Origin: an uncultured Collinsella sp.
Lineage (GTDB): Bacteria > Actinomycetota > Coriobacteriia > Coriobacteriales > Coriobacteriaceae
DNA length: 64,000 nt
Assembly (NCBI GenBank): GCA_902490305.1
Contig: CABUDI010000006.1
Coordinates: 1 to 64,000 of the forward strand
Direction of reading: 5' to 3'
The notes under the pieces are model-generated. The model searched no databases. It saw only the letters and a list, made by a program, of their open reading frames with translations, and had not been told where the DNA came from. Both the position numbers and the translations under genes were made by a program. Of this stretch, positions 31,079-39,495 are shown piece by piece. Numbering within the stretch: position 1 is the stretch's first letter; every line of letters begins with the position of its first letter.

Positions 31079-31296
31079 TGGTCAAAAAACATCAAATATG
31101 AGTACTGTTACCAGTTGAATCTCATATGAAACCGACTATCTAGGATTAGTTAGACCACACATGTTCAGTTATGTTAATGGGAAAACAGCTAGCAAAGGCT
31201 TCAAATCGCTGATTCAGGGCTAGATTTACCCAGTGAAACCCAAAAATCGCTGCTACAAAATTAGTAACAGTACTCATTTTTGCCATTTTTTGGCCA
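31079..31296. repeat. AT-rich MITE-like inverted-repeat element
   Basis: A 218 bp segment much poorer in GC than its surroundings. Its ends are inverted copies: 31079-31113 and 31263-31296 match at roughly 27 of 34 positions, including a perfect 12-base core (GAGTACTGTTAC at 31100-31111; its complement at 31264-31275) and TGG-CAAAAAA outer blocks. The interior has no gene. No target duplication is obvious. Confidence 0.65.
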
Positions 31297-31319
31297 CAGC
31301 CTTTGTGACAGACGTGCTG

Positions 31320-31406
31320 GCGGGTTCGAATCCCATGCGCCGGGCACAAAAAAGAAAGGCTCCCATTGCTGGGAGCCTATCAAATCAGTGGTGGGCGATG
31401 AGGGAT
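31320..31406. repeat. Duplicated tRNA-end unit, copy A
   Basis: Contains GCGGGTTCGAATCCCATG (31320-31337, a T-arm-like string on the plus strand), a hairpin (31357-31378), and TGGTGGGCGATGAGGGAT (31389-31406), which is identical to the 3' end of tRNA-Val. Copy B repeats all three parts exactly 184 bp downstream. No complete tRNA is present in copy A. Confidence 0.75.
31348..31378 (-). terminator. Minus-strand terminator in tRNA-end unit A
   Basis: AGGCTCCCA and TGGGAGCCT form a perfect nine-base stem. On the minus strand it is followed by a U-rich run (A-rich 31348-31356). Confidence 0.75.
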
Positions 31407-31503
31407 GTCCGCGTGCGGCTCCGCCGCCCGCATCCGCTTCGTCGCTTCGCTCCTCGCGTGCTGCGCTGGAAAACGCTTCGCGTTTCCTCAGCTCCGCACC
31501 CTT

Positions 31504-31590
31504 GCGGGTTCGAATCCCATGAAATGGGCCCAAACAAAAACGGTCCCCTTTCGAGGACCGTTTCCAATTCAATGGTGGGCGATGAGGGAT
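31504..31590. repeat. Duplicated tRNA-end unit, copy B
   Basis: Carries the same GCGGGTTCGAATCCCATG (31504-31521), a hairpin with a different but self-complementary stem (31538-31563), and TGGTGGGCGATGAGGGAT (31573-31590), which here is the true 3' end of tRNA-Val. Confidence 0.75.
31536..31563 (-). terminator. Terminator of tRNA-Val
   Basis: AAACGGTCC and GGACCGTTT form a nine-base stem; on the minus strand a U run follows (A-run 31536-31540). Confidence 0.85.
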
Positions 31591-31648
31591 TCGAACCCCC
31601 AGCCTTGTGCGTGTAAAGCACCTGCGCTAACCGTTGCGCCAATCGCCC
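31573..31648 (-). tRNA. tRNA-Val (anticodon TAC)
   Basis: A 76-base cloverleaf on the minus strand with the 3' CCA encoded. The acceptor GGGCGAT pairs with ATCGCCC. The D arm is GCGC..GCGC. The anticodon loop TTTACAC gives TAC. The T arm is GGGGG-TTCGAAT-CCCTC. One mismatch (G-A) closes the outer end of the anticodon stem. It is transcribed away from asnB. Confidence 0.93.
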
Positions 31649-31835
31649 GTGCGGAGAGAGTATAGCAAAACAATCGCCTCATTCACCTCATATCCATTAA
31701 AGGTAACTCGCGCGTGTCACAGCGGAGCTGATTCAGTTGAGATTGCCTGAACATTCCGCCCCTCTTTACGCCCTCGGGTATACTCAAAAGCTACTGATTC
31801 GATTTGATGCCCAGCAACAGCAGAGGGGATAGTAT

Positions 31836-33716
31836 ATGTGCGGTTTTGTCGGTTTTGTCGGTGGGACGGATAACCAATCCGAGGTGCTCACCAAGATGAT
31901 GGACCGCATCGTCCATCGCGGTCCCGACATGGGCGGTCAGTTTATCGACGGCCGCGTTGCCCTCGGCTTCCGCCGCCTGTCGATCCTCGACCTGACCGAG
32001 GCCGGCGCCCAACCTATGGCCAACGAGGACGGTAGCGTCGTCATTGTCTTCAACGGTGAGATCTACAACTTCCAAGAACTCCGTTCCGAGCTCGAAGCCA
32101 AGGGCTACAAGTTCCATTGCGGCGCCGACACCGAGAGCCTCCTGCACGGCTACGAGGAGTGGGGCGAGGCCGTCCTCGATCGCCTGCGCGGTATGTACGC
32201 CTTCGTCATCTGGGACAAAAAGAAGAACAAGCTTTTTGGCGCCCGCGACATCTTTGGCATCAAGCCCCTTTACTACTATCCCATGGCCGATGCGGGCGAC
32301 GGCGCTCCGGGCGTGCTCTTTGGTTCCGAGATCAAGAGCTTCCTGGACTACCCGCACTTCCACAAGGCGGTCAACAAAAAGGCCCTGCGTCCGTACATGA
32401 CGCTGCAGTATTCGGCAACCGAGGAGACCTTCTTCGAGGGTGTCTACAAGCTGCCGCCGGCGCACTACTTTACCGTCGATATCCCGACCGGCAAGATGAA
32501 CATCGAGCGCTACTGGGATTGCGATTACTCTGCCGTCGAGAAGCCGTTCGAGGAGTACGTCGACGAGCTGGACGAGGTCGTGCACGAGAGCGTCGAGGCC
32601 CATCGCATCGCCGACGTCAAGGTCGCGTCGTTCCTCTCCGGTGGCGTCGACTCCAGCTACATCGCCGCTTGCCTCATGCCCGACAAGACCTTCTCGGTGG
32701 GCTTTGACTACAAGAACTTCAACGAGACCAACTACGCCAAGGAGCTTTCCGATAAGCTCGGCGTCGAAAACGTTCGCAAGATGATTACCGCCGACGAGTT
32801 CTTCGGTGCGCTCGAGGACATCCAGTATCACATGGACGAGCCGCAGTCCAACCTGTCTTCCGTGCCGCTGTGGTTCTTGGCCGAGATGGCCCGCAAGGAC
32901 GTCACCGTGGTGCTTTCGGGCGAAGGCGCCGACGAACTCTTTGGCGGCTACGCCTACTACGAGGATACGGTCCCGGTCCGCAAGTACAAAAAGATGGTGC
33001 CGCTGCCCATCCGTCGCGCGCTCGGTAACCTGGCGTTGCATATGCCGTACTTCAAGGGACATAACTTCCTGGTCAAGGGTGCCGAGATCCCTGAGAAGTC
33101 GTTCCTGGGACAGGCTCTGGTATGGCCGGAGCGCGAGGTCGACGGCGTGCTCAAGCCCGAGTACAACACCGGCGATGGCGCCTTCGAGCTTGCCGCTCCC
33201 ATCTATGCGCGCGTGAAGGGTCAGCCCGAGCTGGTCAAGAAGCAGTACCTGGACATGAACATGTGGCTCCCGGGCGACATTCTGCTCAAGGCCGACAAGA
33301 TGTGCATGGCACACTCACTGGAGCTGCGCGTGCCCTTCCTGGACCGCAAAGTCATGGAGTTCGCCGAGCACATTCCCGACCGCTACCGCATCAACGAGAA
33401 CGGCAACAAACAGGTACTCCGCCACGCTGCCAACAAGTCGCTGCCCGATGAGTGGGCCACCCGTCCCAAGGTGGGCTTCCCGGTGCCGATTGTCTACTGG
33501 CTGCGCGAGCAAAAGTGGTACGACTATGTCAAGGAGTACTTCACCGCGCCGTGGGCAAGCGAGTTCTTCAATACCGACGAGCTCATGCACCTGCTCGATC
33601 TGCACTTTGCGGGCAAGGGCGATTTCCAGCGCAAGATCTATACGCCGCTCGTGTTCCTAGTGTGGTACAAGCGCTTCTTTATCGACGAGGGCCAGCCTTC
33701 TGTTCAGGCTGCCTAG
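31836..33716 (+). CDS. asnB: Asparagine synthase (glutamine-hydrolysing)
   Basis: A 626-residue amidotransferase making asparagine from aspartate, ATP and glutamine. The catalytic Cys2 begins the glutaminase domain (MCGFVGFVGG); RHRGPD-like IVHRGPDMGGQF and GEIYNFQELRSEL follow. The synthetase domain (from about residue 245) has the PP-loop SFLSGGVDSSYIA and VVLSGEGADELFGGY. The end of the chain fits the ~600-630 residue class common in Gram-positive gut bacteria. The ATG at 31836 follows AGAGGGG. It is a single gene with its own terminator; the tRNA-Val gene lies in the opposite direction. Confidence 0.95.
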   Translation: MCGFVGFVGGTDNQSEVLTKMMDRIVHRGPDMGGQFIDGRVALGFRRLSILDLTEAGAQPMANEDGSVVIVFNGEIYNFQELRSELEAKGYKFHCGADTESLLHGYEEWGEAVLDRLRGMYAFVIWDKKKNKLFGARDIFGIKPLYYYPMADAGDGAPGVLFGSEIKSFLDYPHFHKAVNKKALRPYMTLQYSATEETFFEGVYKLPPAHYFTVDIPTGKMNIERYWDCDYSAVEKPFEEYVDELDEVVHESVEAHRIADVKVASFLSGGVDSSYIAACLMPDKTFSVGFDYKNFNETNYAKELSDKLGVENVRKMITADEFFGALEDIQYHMDEPQSNLSSVPLWFLAEMARKDVTVVLSGEGADELFGGYAYYEDTVPVRKYKKMVPLPIRRALGNLALHMPYFKGHNFLVKGAEIPEKSFLGQALVWPEREVDGVLKPEYNTGDGAFELAAPIYARVKGQPELVKKQYLDMNMWLPGDILLKADKMCMAHSLELRVPFLDRKVMEFAEHIPDRYRINENGNKQVLRHAANKSLPDEWATRPKVGFPVPIVYWLREQKWYDYVKEYFTAPWASEFFNTDELMHLLDLHFAGKGDFQRKIYTPLVFLVWYKRFFIDEGQPSVQAA

Positions 33717-33741
33717 CCTCGGCTTACGAACGCCTGCGCGT

Positions 33742-33767
33742 AACGGCTCCTCCGGGAGCCGTTTTTG
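33742..33767 (+). terminator. Terminator after asnB
   Basis: AACGGCTCC and GGAGCCGTT pair around a short loop, followed by TTTTT. Confidence 0.9.
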
Positions 33768-33828
33768 CGCGAGCACGTTTCAGTTACTATGAAAACCGTC
33801 CCTGCCAAATGGCTGAGAAAGGTGAAAG

Positions 33829-35391
33829 ATGCACCATTCGGATTCCGCGACCGTGACCACGGTCGATACGCTTGCCAAGCTGCTCGATGTGTGCGGCGAG
33901 CTGCGCGCATCAGAGCAGGTTGACGAGCGTGCCGTGACCGGTTGCTCGTTTGATTCGCGCGCGGTCTCGGCAGGTGACGTATTCTTTTGCAAAGGTGCTG
34001 CCTTTAGACCTGCGTTTTTGAGCATGGCGCTCGATGCGGGCGCCGTCGCATTTGTGTGCGAGGAGTCGCTGGTCGAGTCTCTGGAGCCGCTGGCGCAGGA
34101 GAGCGGTGCTGCGATGCTGGTTGTTGATAGTGTTCGCACGGCCATGGCCCTGTTGCCGCCGGAGGTCTACGACCGTCCCGACCACGACGTCAAGATCGTG
34201 GGCATCACCGGCACCAAGGGAAAGACCACGGCCGCTTTTATGCTCCAGTCGATTATCAAAGCGGCGGGCGAGTCCTGCGGCATGATCGGCTCGGTGAGTA
34301 CCGACGATGGCATCGAGTGCTACGAGAGCACCAATACTACGCCCGAGGCCCCCGAGATCTGGCACCATATCGCCAACTGCCGCACGTCCGGTCGCCAGTC
34401 CATGGTCATGGAGGTCTCGAGCCAGGCGCTCAAGTACCAACGCGTCGAGAATCTGCCGTTTGACGTGGCGTGCTTCCTCAACATCGGCCGCGACCACATC
34501 TCGCCGATCGAACACCCCACGTTTGAGGATTATTTTGAGAGCAAACTCAGGATCTTTGACCAGGCAAAGACCGCCGTGGTGAATCTGGGCACCGAAGAGG
34601 TCGACCGTGTGCTGGAGGCAGCGTCGACGGCCGAGCGCTTGGTGACCGTTGGCGTCGAGCATCCCGAGGCAAGCCTGTGGGCGAGCGACGTACGCATGGT
34701 CGGCTTTAGCATCGAGTTCAACTTGCATGGCCTGTGTGCCGACGAGTCCGAGGCGGGGGAGAAGGTCCTGTTGGGTATCGCGGGAGACTTTAACGTGGAG
34801 AACGCGCTGGTCGCTATCGCCGCTGCGCGCGAGATCGGCATCGGTATCGATGCTATCAAGAAGGGCCTCTCCAAACTGCGTGTGCCGGGCCGTATGGAGG
34901 TCGTGGAGTCGAAGGACGGCCGCGTGATCTGCGTCGTCGACTATGCGCACAACCAGCTTTCGTTCCGTTCGCTTTTCTCGTCGGTGAAGCGCGCGTTTCC
35001 CGCCAGCCCCGTCATTGCGCTGTTTGGCGCTGCCGGCGGCAAGGCGCAGGAGCGCCGCGAGCAGCTTCCGCGCGAGGCCGCACCATATTCCGACCTGATG
35101 ATCTTTGCCAATGAGGACCCGGCTCACGAGGACCCGATGAAGGTCTGTCGCGAGCTTGCCGAGCATGTTCCCGACGATACGCCGAACAAGATCATCCTCG
35201 ATCGCGAAGCCGCTGTGCATGCGGCGTTCAAGGCGGCGCGCGAGGAGTACATCAACCCCGATGCTCCCACCATTGTCTTGCTGCTGGCAAAGGGTGACGA
35301 GGAACTCATGCACGTGGGCGACGAGTTCGTGCCCATCGAGAGCGACCTTTCGCTGGCCAATCGCCTGATCGATGTTACCCAGTTTGACTAA
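33829..35391 (+). CDS. murE: UDP-N-acetylmuramoyl-tripeptide synthetase (MurE family)
   Basis: A 520-residue Mur ligase that adds the third residue to the peptidoglycan stem peptide. The ATP site GITGTKGKTTAAFM lies at residues 125-138, followed by TTPEAPEIWHHIANC, EVSSQALKYQRV and NIGRDHISPIEHPTFEDYF. The residue-selecting motif (residues ~428-436) reads NEDPAHEDP. Enzymes specific for meso-diaminopimelate have DNPR there; the Arg is replaced by Ala, as in lysine-type enzymes. The third residue is therefore probably L-Lys or L-Orn rather than DAP; the choice cannot be made from sequence. GERF of the wall is supported by murI two genes downstream. The start follows GAAAGGTGAAAG. Confidence 0.9.
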   Translation: MHHSDSATVTTVDTLAKLLDVCGELRASEQVDERAVTGCSFDSRAVSAGDVFFCKGAAFRPAFLSMALDAGAVAFVCEESLVESLEPLAQESGAAMLVVDSVRTAMALLPPEVYDRPDHDVKIVGITGTKGKTTAAFMLQSIIKAAGESCGMIGSVSTDDGIECYESTNTTPEAPEIWHHIANCRTSGRQSMVMEVSSQALKYQRVENLPFDVACFLNIGRDHISPIEHPTFEDYFESKLRIFDQAKTAVVNLGTEEVDRVLEAASTAERLVTVGVEHPEASLWASDVRMVGFSIEFNLHGLCADESEAGEKVLLGIAGDFNVENALVAIAAAREIGIGIDAIKKGLSKLRVPGRMEVVESKDGRVICVVDYAHNQLSFRSLFSSVKRAFPASPVIALFGAAGGKAQERREQLPREAAPYSDLMIFANEDPAHEDPMKVCRELAEHVPDDTPNKIILDREAAVHAAFKAAREEYINPDAPTIVLLLAKGDEELMHVGDEFVPIESDLSLANRLIDVTQFD

Positions 35392-35498
35392 TGAACCATG
35401 ATGGCGGCGGCGTCCTGAGTGCGCTGTCGCCATAAGCGTGTTCCCTCAATCAAAACATGCCGTCCAAGTCCAAACCCTTCTACGTAAACGGAGTAACC

Positions 35499-36410
35499 AT
35501 GTCCCACAATACCCTGCCGACCGTCGCTGAGCTTTCGGGCGAGATGCGCGAGCGCTTGGCCAAGGTCAAGTACGTCTTTACCGACCTGGATGCCACGATG
35601 CTTGCACCCGGCTCGTGCGTGCTGCGCGACAACGACGGCAACCCCTCGACCAAACTCGTCGAGGCCGTCGTGGCGCTCGCTCGCGCTGGTATTCAGGTGG
35701 TTCCCACCTCTGGCCGCAACCGTACCATGATCCACGAGGACGCGCGCGTGCTCGGTCTCAACTCCTACATCGGCGAGATGGGCGGCCTGGTCATGTACGA
35801 CCTCAAAGCCAACGATTGGGAGTATCTGACCGGCGACATGCCCTACGACCCCTCTTGCGGCCTCACGCCGCACCAGGTGATCGAGCAGACCGGCGTGTGC
35901 GAGAAGATCCTTGCCCGCTGGCCGCACAAGATCGAGTATCACAACGACATGTCGACCGGCTACAAGTACCGTGAGGTCACCGTCGGCATGCGCGGCGATG
36001 TGCCCGACGATGAGGTTCAGGCCATCCTGGACGAGGCCGGCTGCGGCCTGGTGTGGGCCTGCAACGGTCACCTGACGCATCTGTCCAAGCCGACGACGCT
36101 CGAGCTCGATCGCGTCGAGGACGGTCGCGCATTCAACATCAACCCCGCGGGCCTCAACAAAGGCGTCGCCATTGCGCGCTTCTGCGAGCACCTAGGGATC
36201 GAGCGCGAGGAGACGCTCGCGCTCGGCGATTCCGAGTCCGACTTCTACATGGCCGATCACGTGGGCACGTTCTGCCTGGTCGAGAATGGCCTGACGAGCG
36301 CCGGTGCCCCGGAGTTCTTGGACGCCTGCGACAATGCCTATATTACGCGCGGCAAGATTGTCGACGGTTGGGTGGCAACGGCCGAGCTGCTGGTCGCAGC
36401 CCGTTCGTAG
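35499..36410 (+). CDS. HAD superfamily hydrolase (Cof type)
   Basis: A 303-residue haloacid-dehalogenase-fold phosphatase. The nucleophile motif is FTDLDATML (D-x-D-x-T), with the general acid Asp at its second position. Motif II is PTSGRNRTM, and the metal-binding motif is LALGDSESDFYMAD near residue 245. The cap between residues ~90 and 200 is of the Cof (C2) type. The substrate is unknown; relatives hydrolyse sugar phosphates or cofactors. I chose ATG 35499 (MSHNTLPTV) with GGAG upstream. It sits between murE and murI but has no evident wall role. Confidence 0.82.
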   Translation: MSHNTLPTVAELSGEMRERLAKVKYVFTDLDATMLAPGSCVLRDNDGNPSTKLVEAVVALARAGIQVVPTSGRNRTMIHEDARVLGLNSYIGEMGGLVMYDLKANDWEYLTGDMPYDPSCGLTPHQVIEQTGVCEKILARWPHKIEYHNDMSTGYKYREVTVGMRGDVPDDEVQAILDEAGCGLVWACNGHLTHLSKPTTLELDRVEDGRAFNINPAGLNKGVAIARFCEHLGIEREETLALGDSESDFYMADHVGTFCLVENGLTSAGAPEFLDACDNAYITRGKIVDGWVATAELLVAARS

Positions 36411-36461
36411 CGCGACGCATCACGATTGGTCGCATTTTTCGAGAGAGAATCTGGTGAGGTA

Positions 36462-37346
36462 ATGTCCGATATCGATAATATGGCCGGGGACACGCGTCCG
36501 ATCGGCGTGTTCGACTCGGGCCTGGGCGGCTTGACGGTCGCGCGCGCGATCGCAACGGCACTTCCGCACGAGTCCGTCTACTATTTCGGTGACACTAAGC
36601 GCTGCCCTTATGGCACCCGCACCGAGGACGAGGTTCGCTCGTTTGCGCTGCAGGCGGGCCGCTGGCTATCGAGGCACGACGTTAAGATCATGGTCATCGC
36701 CTGCAACACGGCGACCGCCGCGGCCTTGCGTTTGGCTCAGCAAGTGCTCGACGTTCCCGTGATCGGCGTGATCGCCCCGGGCGCGCGCGCCGCCATCAAC
36801 AGCACGCGTACGCGTCGCGTGGGCGTGCTCGCCACCAACCTCACCATTCGCTCGGGCGCCTACACGCGCGCCATCCAGGATTTGGATGCTGGTGTCGATG
36901 TGTATGGCTGCCCGGCTTCGAGCTTTGTCGAGGTCGTCGAGCACGAGCTCGCCTCGGGCGCGCATCTGCAGGAGCAGTGGCTCGAGAACGAGGATATTTT
37001 TGATACGCCAGCCGTTCGCGCGCTGGTTGGCGCCACAGTCGAGCCGCTGCACGATCGTGGCATCGATACCGTGGTACTCGGCTGCACGCATTTCCCGCTG
37101 CTCGTGGGACCTATTCGCCATGCGCTGGGGCCTGGGGTGCGCGTCGTGAGTTCCGCCGAGGAGACCACACGCGAGCTGACCGATATCCTCACGCGCCGCG
37201 AGCAGCTGGCGGGCGACGCCGCCGAGCCGCAGCATCGTTTTGCCACGACGGCCGATAACATTGCCGAGTTTGCGGTGGCGGGCAGCTTTATCTTTGGTCA
37301 GCCGCTCAAGAGCATCGAACATATCGATATCGATGAGCTGAAATAG
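36462..37346 (+). CDS. murI: Glutamate racemase
   Basis: A 294-residue racemase supplying D-glutamate for peptidoglycan. Both catalytic cysteines are present: VIACNTATAAAL near residue 84 and LGCTHFPLLV near residue 205; the opening GVFDSGLGGLTVARAI and GDTKRCPYGTR are standard. The ATG at 36462 has GAGGT close upstream. It follows the HAD hydrolase by 51 bp and is followed by rph after 54 bp, so the genes are probably cotranscribed. Confidence 0.93.
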   Translation: MSDIDNMAGDTRPIGVFDSGLGGLTVARAIATALPHESVYYFGDTKRCPYGTRTEDEVRSFALQAGRWLSRHDVKIMVIACNTATAAALRLAQQVLDVPVIGVIAPGARAAINSTRTRRVGVLATNLTIRSGAYTRAIQDLDAGVDVYGCPASSFVEVVEHELASGAHLQEQWLENEDIFDTPAVRALVGATVEPLHDRGIDTVVLGCTHFPLLVGPIRHALGPGVRVVSSAEETTRELTDILTRREQLAGDAAEPQHRFATTADNIAEFAVAGSFIFGQPLKSIEHIDIDELK

Positions 37347-37400
37347 ATGCGAGGCAGCCGCCAAAGCCTTCGCCACATATTTTGCCGAAAGGATATTTCT

Positions 37401-38126
37401 ATGGAGTACATGCAGGTCAACCGCGCCAACGGTCGCGCCGCCAACGAGTTGCGCACCGTTAAGCTCACCCGTGGCGTCATGAAGCACGCCCACGGCTCGT
37501 GTTTGGCCGAGTTCGGCGACACGCGCGTGCTGTGCGCCGCCACTATCGAGGAGGGCGTGCCGGGCTGGCGAAAGGGAGCTAAGGCCGGCTGGGTGACCGC
37601 GGAATACGCCATGCTGCCGGCGTCGACCGGCAAGCGCTGCAAGCGCGAGCACGCCAACCGCAAGGGTCGCTCCATGGAGATCGAGCGCCTCATTGGCCGC
37701 AGCCTGCGTACCGTCGTCAACATGAAGGCGCTCGGCGAGTGCACCGTCACCGTCGACTGCGATGTGATTCAGGCCGATGGCGGCACGCGTACAGCGAGCA
37801 TCACCGGCGCCTGGGTGGCGCTGCACGACGCCCTCGCCATGTGGGTCGAGGCGGGCAAGATCGAGCGCATCCCGCTTACCGGCCAAGTGGCTGCCATCTC
37901 CATGGGCGTTGTCGACGGCAATACGCTGCTTGACCTCGATTATTCCGAGGACAGTCATGCCGAGGTCGACATGAACCTCGTCGCCACCGATACCGGTGAG
38001 ATGATCGAGCTCCAGGGCACCGGCGAGCAGGCGCCCTTCGACCGCAAACGCCTCAACGCCCTGCTTGACCTGGGCGACAAGGGTGTCGCCGAGCTCATCG
38101 AGCTTCAGCGCCAAGCCATCGCCTAA
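37401..38126 (+). CDS. rph: Ribonuclease PH
   Basis: A 241-residue phosphorolytic 3'-5' exoribonuclease that trims tRNA 3' ends. Core motifs: RGVMKHAHGSCLAEFGDTRVLCAATIEEGVP, YAMLPASTGKRCKRE, RSMEIERLIGRSLR and DCDVIQADGGTRTASITGAWVAL. The start at ATG 37401 follows AAAGG; a longer reading frame upstream is rejected because it overlaps the murI end. The REP-like repeat R4 starts five bases after the stop. Confidence 0.95.
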   Translation: MEYMQVNRANGRAANELRTVKLTRGVMKHAHGSCLAEFGDTRVLCAATIEEGVPGWRKGAKAGWVTAEYAMLPASTGKRCKREHANRKGRSMEIERLIGRSLRTVVNMKALGECTVTVDCDVIQADGGTRTASITGAWVALHDALAMWVEAGKIERIPLTGQVAAISMGVVDGNTLLDLDYSEDSHAEVDMNLVATDTGEMIELQGTGEQAPFDRKRLNALLDLGDKGVAELIELQRQAIA

Positions 38127-38130
38127 CCTG

Positions 38131-38169
38131 CCAAAAAGGGACAGGTTTATTTTGGTAGGTTTTATCTGC
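38131..38169. repeat. REP-like palindrome R4 (39-nt version)
   Basis: CCAAAA and TTTTGG arms enclose AGGGACAGGT, and the match to 11950-11988 continues to TTTATCTGC (36 of 39 identical). Confidence 0.8.
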
Positions 38170-38267
38170 TGAAATGCTGCGTTGAAAGGTCCGATCGCCT
38201 GAGAGGGGAGGGGTCAAGTGCCCAAACGCCCCTCACGCGGCTTGCTATAGAGACAAGGAGGCCAGTC

Positions 38268-38909
38268 ATGGCACTTGAGAAGATTGACATCGACACCCTC
38301 GACCCGGCGGCGACCATCGTCGTGGCAACGGGCAACGCCCATAAGCTCACCGAGATCGAGGCCATTTTGGGCAAGGTCATGCCCGAGGTGCGCTTTGTGG
38401 CGCTCGGCCAGCTGGGTGATTTTGAGGATCCCGAGGAAAACGGCACGACGTTTTTGGAGAACGCCATCATCAAGGCCCAAGCCGCGGTTGAGGAGACGGG
38501 CCTTATGGCCATTGCCGACGATTCGGGCTTGGTCGTCGACGCGCTGGACGGTGAGCCCGGTGTGTATAGCGCGCGCTATGCGGGCGTGCACGGCGACGAT
38601 GCCGCCAACAACGCCAAGCTTCTCGTGAATCTGGAGGGCGTGGCCGACGAGGACCGCACTGCGCGCTTTATGAGCGTCGTCGCGCTCATCGACACGGACG
38701 GTTTGGTCACCTATGGCGAGGGCGCCTGCGAGGGCGTTATCGCGCACGAGGGCCGCGGCGATCACGGCTTTGGCTACGACCCGCTGTTCCTGCCGGTCGA
38801 CACGCCGGGCAAGACCATGGCCGAGCTGACGGCTGACGAGAAGAACGCCATCAGCCATCGTTTCCACGCGCTCGAGCATCTGTCCGCCAAGCTGACGGGC
38901 GAGGAGTAG
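38268..38909 (+). CDS. rdgB: XTP/dITP diphosphatase (Ham1/RdgB family)
   Basis: A 213-residue pyrophosphatase that removes non-canonical purine nucleotides (XTP, dITP). Signatures: VVATGNAHKLTEIEAIL, ENGTTFLENAIIKA, MAIADDSGLVVDALDGEPGVYSARYAG, and GFGYDPLFLPVDTPGKTMAELTADEKNAISHR. The first 14 residues are a slight extension. The ATG at 38268 is preceded by AAGGAGG. dtd starts three bases after the stop, so the two are coupled; both act in quality control of nucleotides and aminoacyl-tRNA. Confidence 0.95.
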   Translation: MALEKIDIDTLDPAATIVVATGNAHKLTEIEAILGKVMPEVRFVALGQLGDFEDPEENGTTFLENAIIKAQAAVEETGLMAIADDSGLVVDALDGEPGVYSARYAGVHGDDAANNAKLLVNLEGVADEDRTARFMSVVALIDTDGLVTYGEGACEGVIAHEGRGDHGFGYDPLFLPVDTPGKTMAELTADEKNAISHRFHALEHLSAKLTGEE

Positions 38910-38912
38910 ACC

Positions 38913-39359
38913 GTGCGTGCGGTGGTGCAGCGCGTGCTCAACGCCGGCGTGACGGTCGACGGCGAGTGCGTGGGCCGCATTGGACGCGGCTACCTGGTGC
39001 TGCTGGGTGTGGGCCATGGCGATACGCGTGCCGAGGCCGACAAGCTGTGGGGCAAGCTCCGCGGGCTGCGTATCAACGAGGACGAGAACGGCAAGACCAA
39101 CTTGGCGCTTGCCGATGTCGACGGCGAGGTGCTCGTGGTGTCGCAGTTCACGCTGTTCGCCGACTGCCGCCACGGTCGCCGTCCGTCGTTTACGGATGCC
39201 GGCGCACCCGATGTTGCCAACGAGCTCTACGAGTACTTCCTGACGCTTGTGCACGAGGACGTTGAGCATGTGGCGCACGGTATCTTTGGCGCCGACATGA
39301 AGGTCGACCTGGTCAACGACGGCCCATTCACCATCGTCTTGGACACCGACAACCTTTAG
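38913..39359 (+). CDS. dtd: D-aminoacyl-tRNA deacylase
   Basis: A 148-residue DTD enzyme that hydrolyses D-aminoacyl-tRNAs. The family opening is MRAVVQRVLNAGVTVDGE; SQFTLFADCRHGRRPSFTDAG holds the SQFTL active-site motif, and the C-terminal substrate-loop signature is FGADMKVDLVNDGPFTI. It begins at GTG 38913, three bases after rdgB. A perfect twelve-base hairpin with a TACC loop directly follows the stop. Confidence 0.95.
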   Translation: MRAVVQRVLNAGVTVDGECVGRIGRGYLVLLGVGHGDTRAEADKLWGKLRGLRINEDENGKTNLALADVDGEVLVVSQFTLFADCRHGRRPSFTDAGAPDVANELYEYFLTLVHEDVEHVAHGIFGADMKVDLVNDGPFTIVLDTDNL

Positions 39360-39387
39360 GTTACGCGGTTTTACCAAACCGCGTAAC
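39360..39387. repeat. TACC-loop hairpin, copy 1
   Basis: A perfect twelve-base stem (39360-39371 with 39376-39387) closes a TACC loop directly after the dtd stop. There is no U tract, so it is not an ordinary terminator. A second hairpin of the same design follows the lysS stop (43876-43904). Confidence 0.65.
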
Positions 39388-39418
39388 AACTGGTCATGCG
39401 AGATTGTCGTCTGGTACG

Positions 39419-39432
39419 TATTTGGGACGGGG
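39419..39432 (+). repeat. GGGACGGGG-type intergenic core
   Basis: TATTTGGGACGGGG recurs as a 13-base core at 5725-5738 (minus strand) and, with small changes, at 14672-14685 and 21281-21291. Confidence 0.4.
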
Positions 39433-39445
39433 ATTATTTAGCTAC

Positions 39446-39475
39446 TTGCGTATGGCCACAACAGGGTGCTATAGT
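39446..39475 (+). promoter_or_regulatory. Promoter of veg-ispE
   Basis: TTGCGT (39446-39451), 18 bp, then TATAGT (39470-39475), preceded by TGC to give an extended -10. This is the best promoter match in the window. A small hairpin, AGGGG-TATTAT-CCCCT followed by TTTT (39496-39515), lies in the predicted leader. Confidence 0.6.
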
Positions 39476-39495
39476 ATTAGAGTTTTGTCTATCTT

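Noticed and set aside
31261..31665. Several open frames on both strands around tRNA-Val
   Set aside because: They read through tRNA, terminators and repeats; no protein-like features.
33106..33114. GGGACAGG inside asnB
   Set aside because: Coding sequence with no palindromic arms; chance match.
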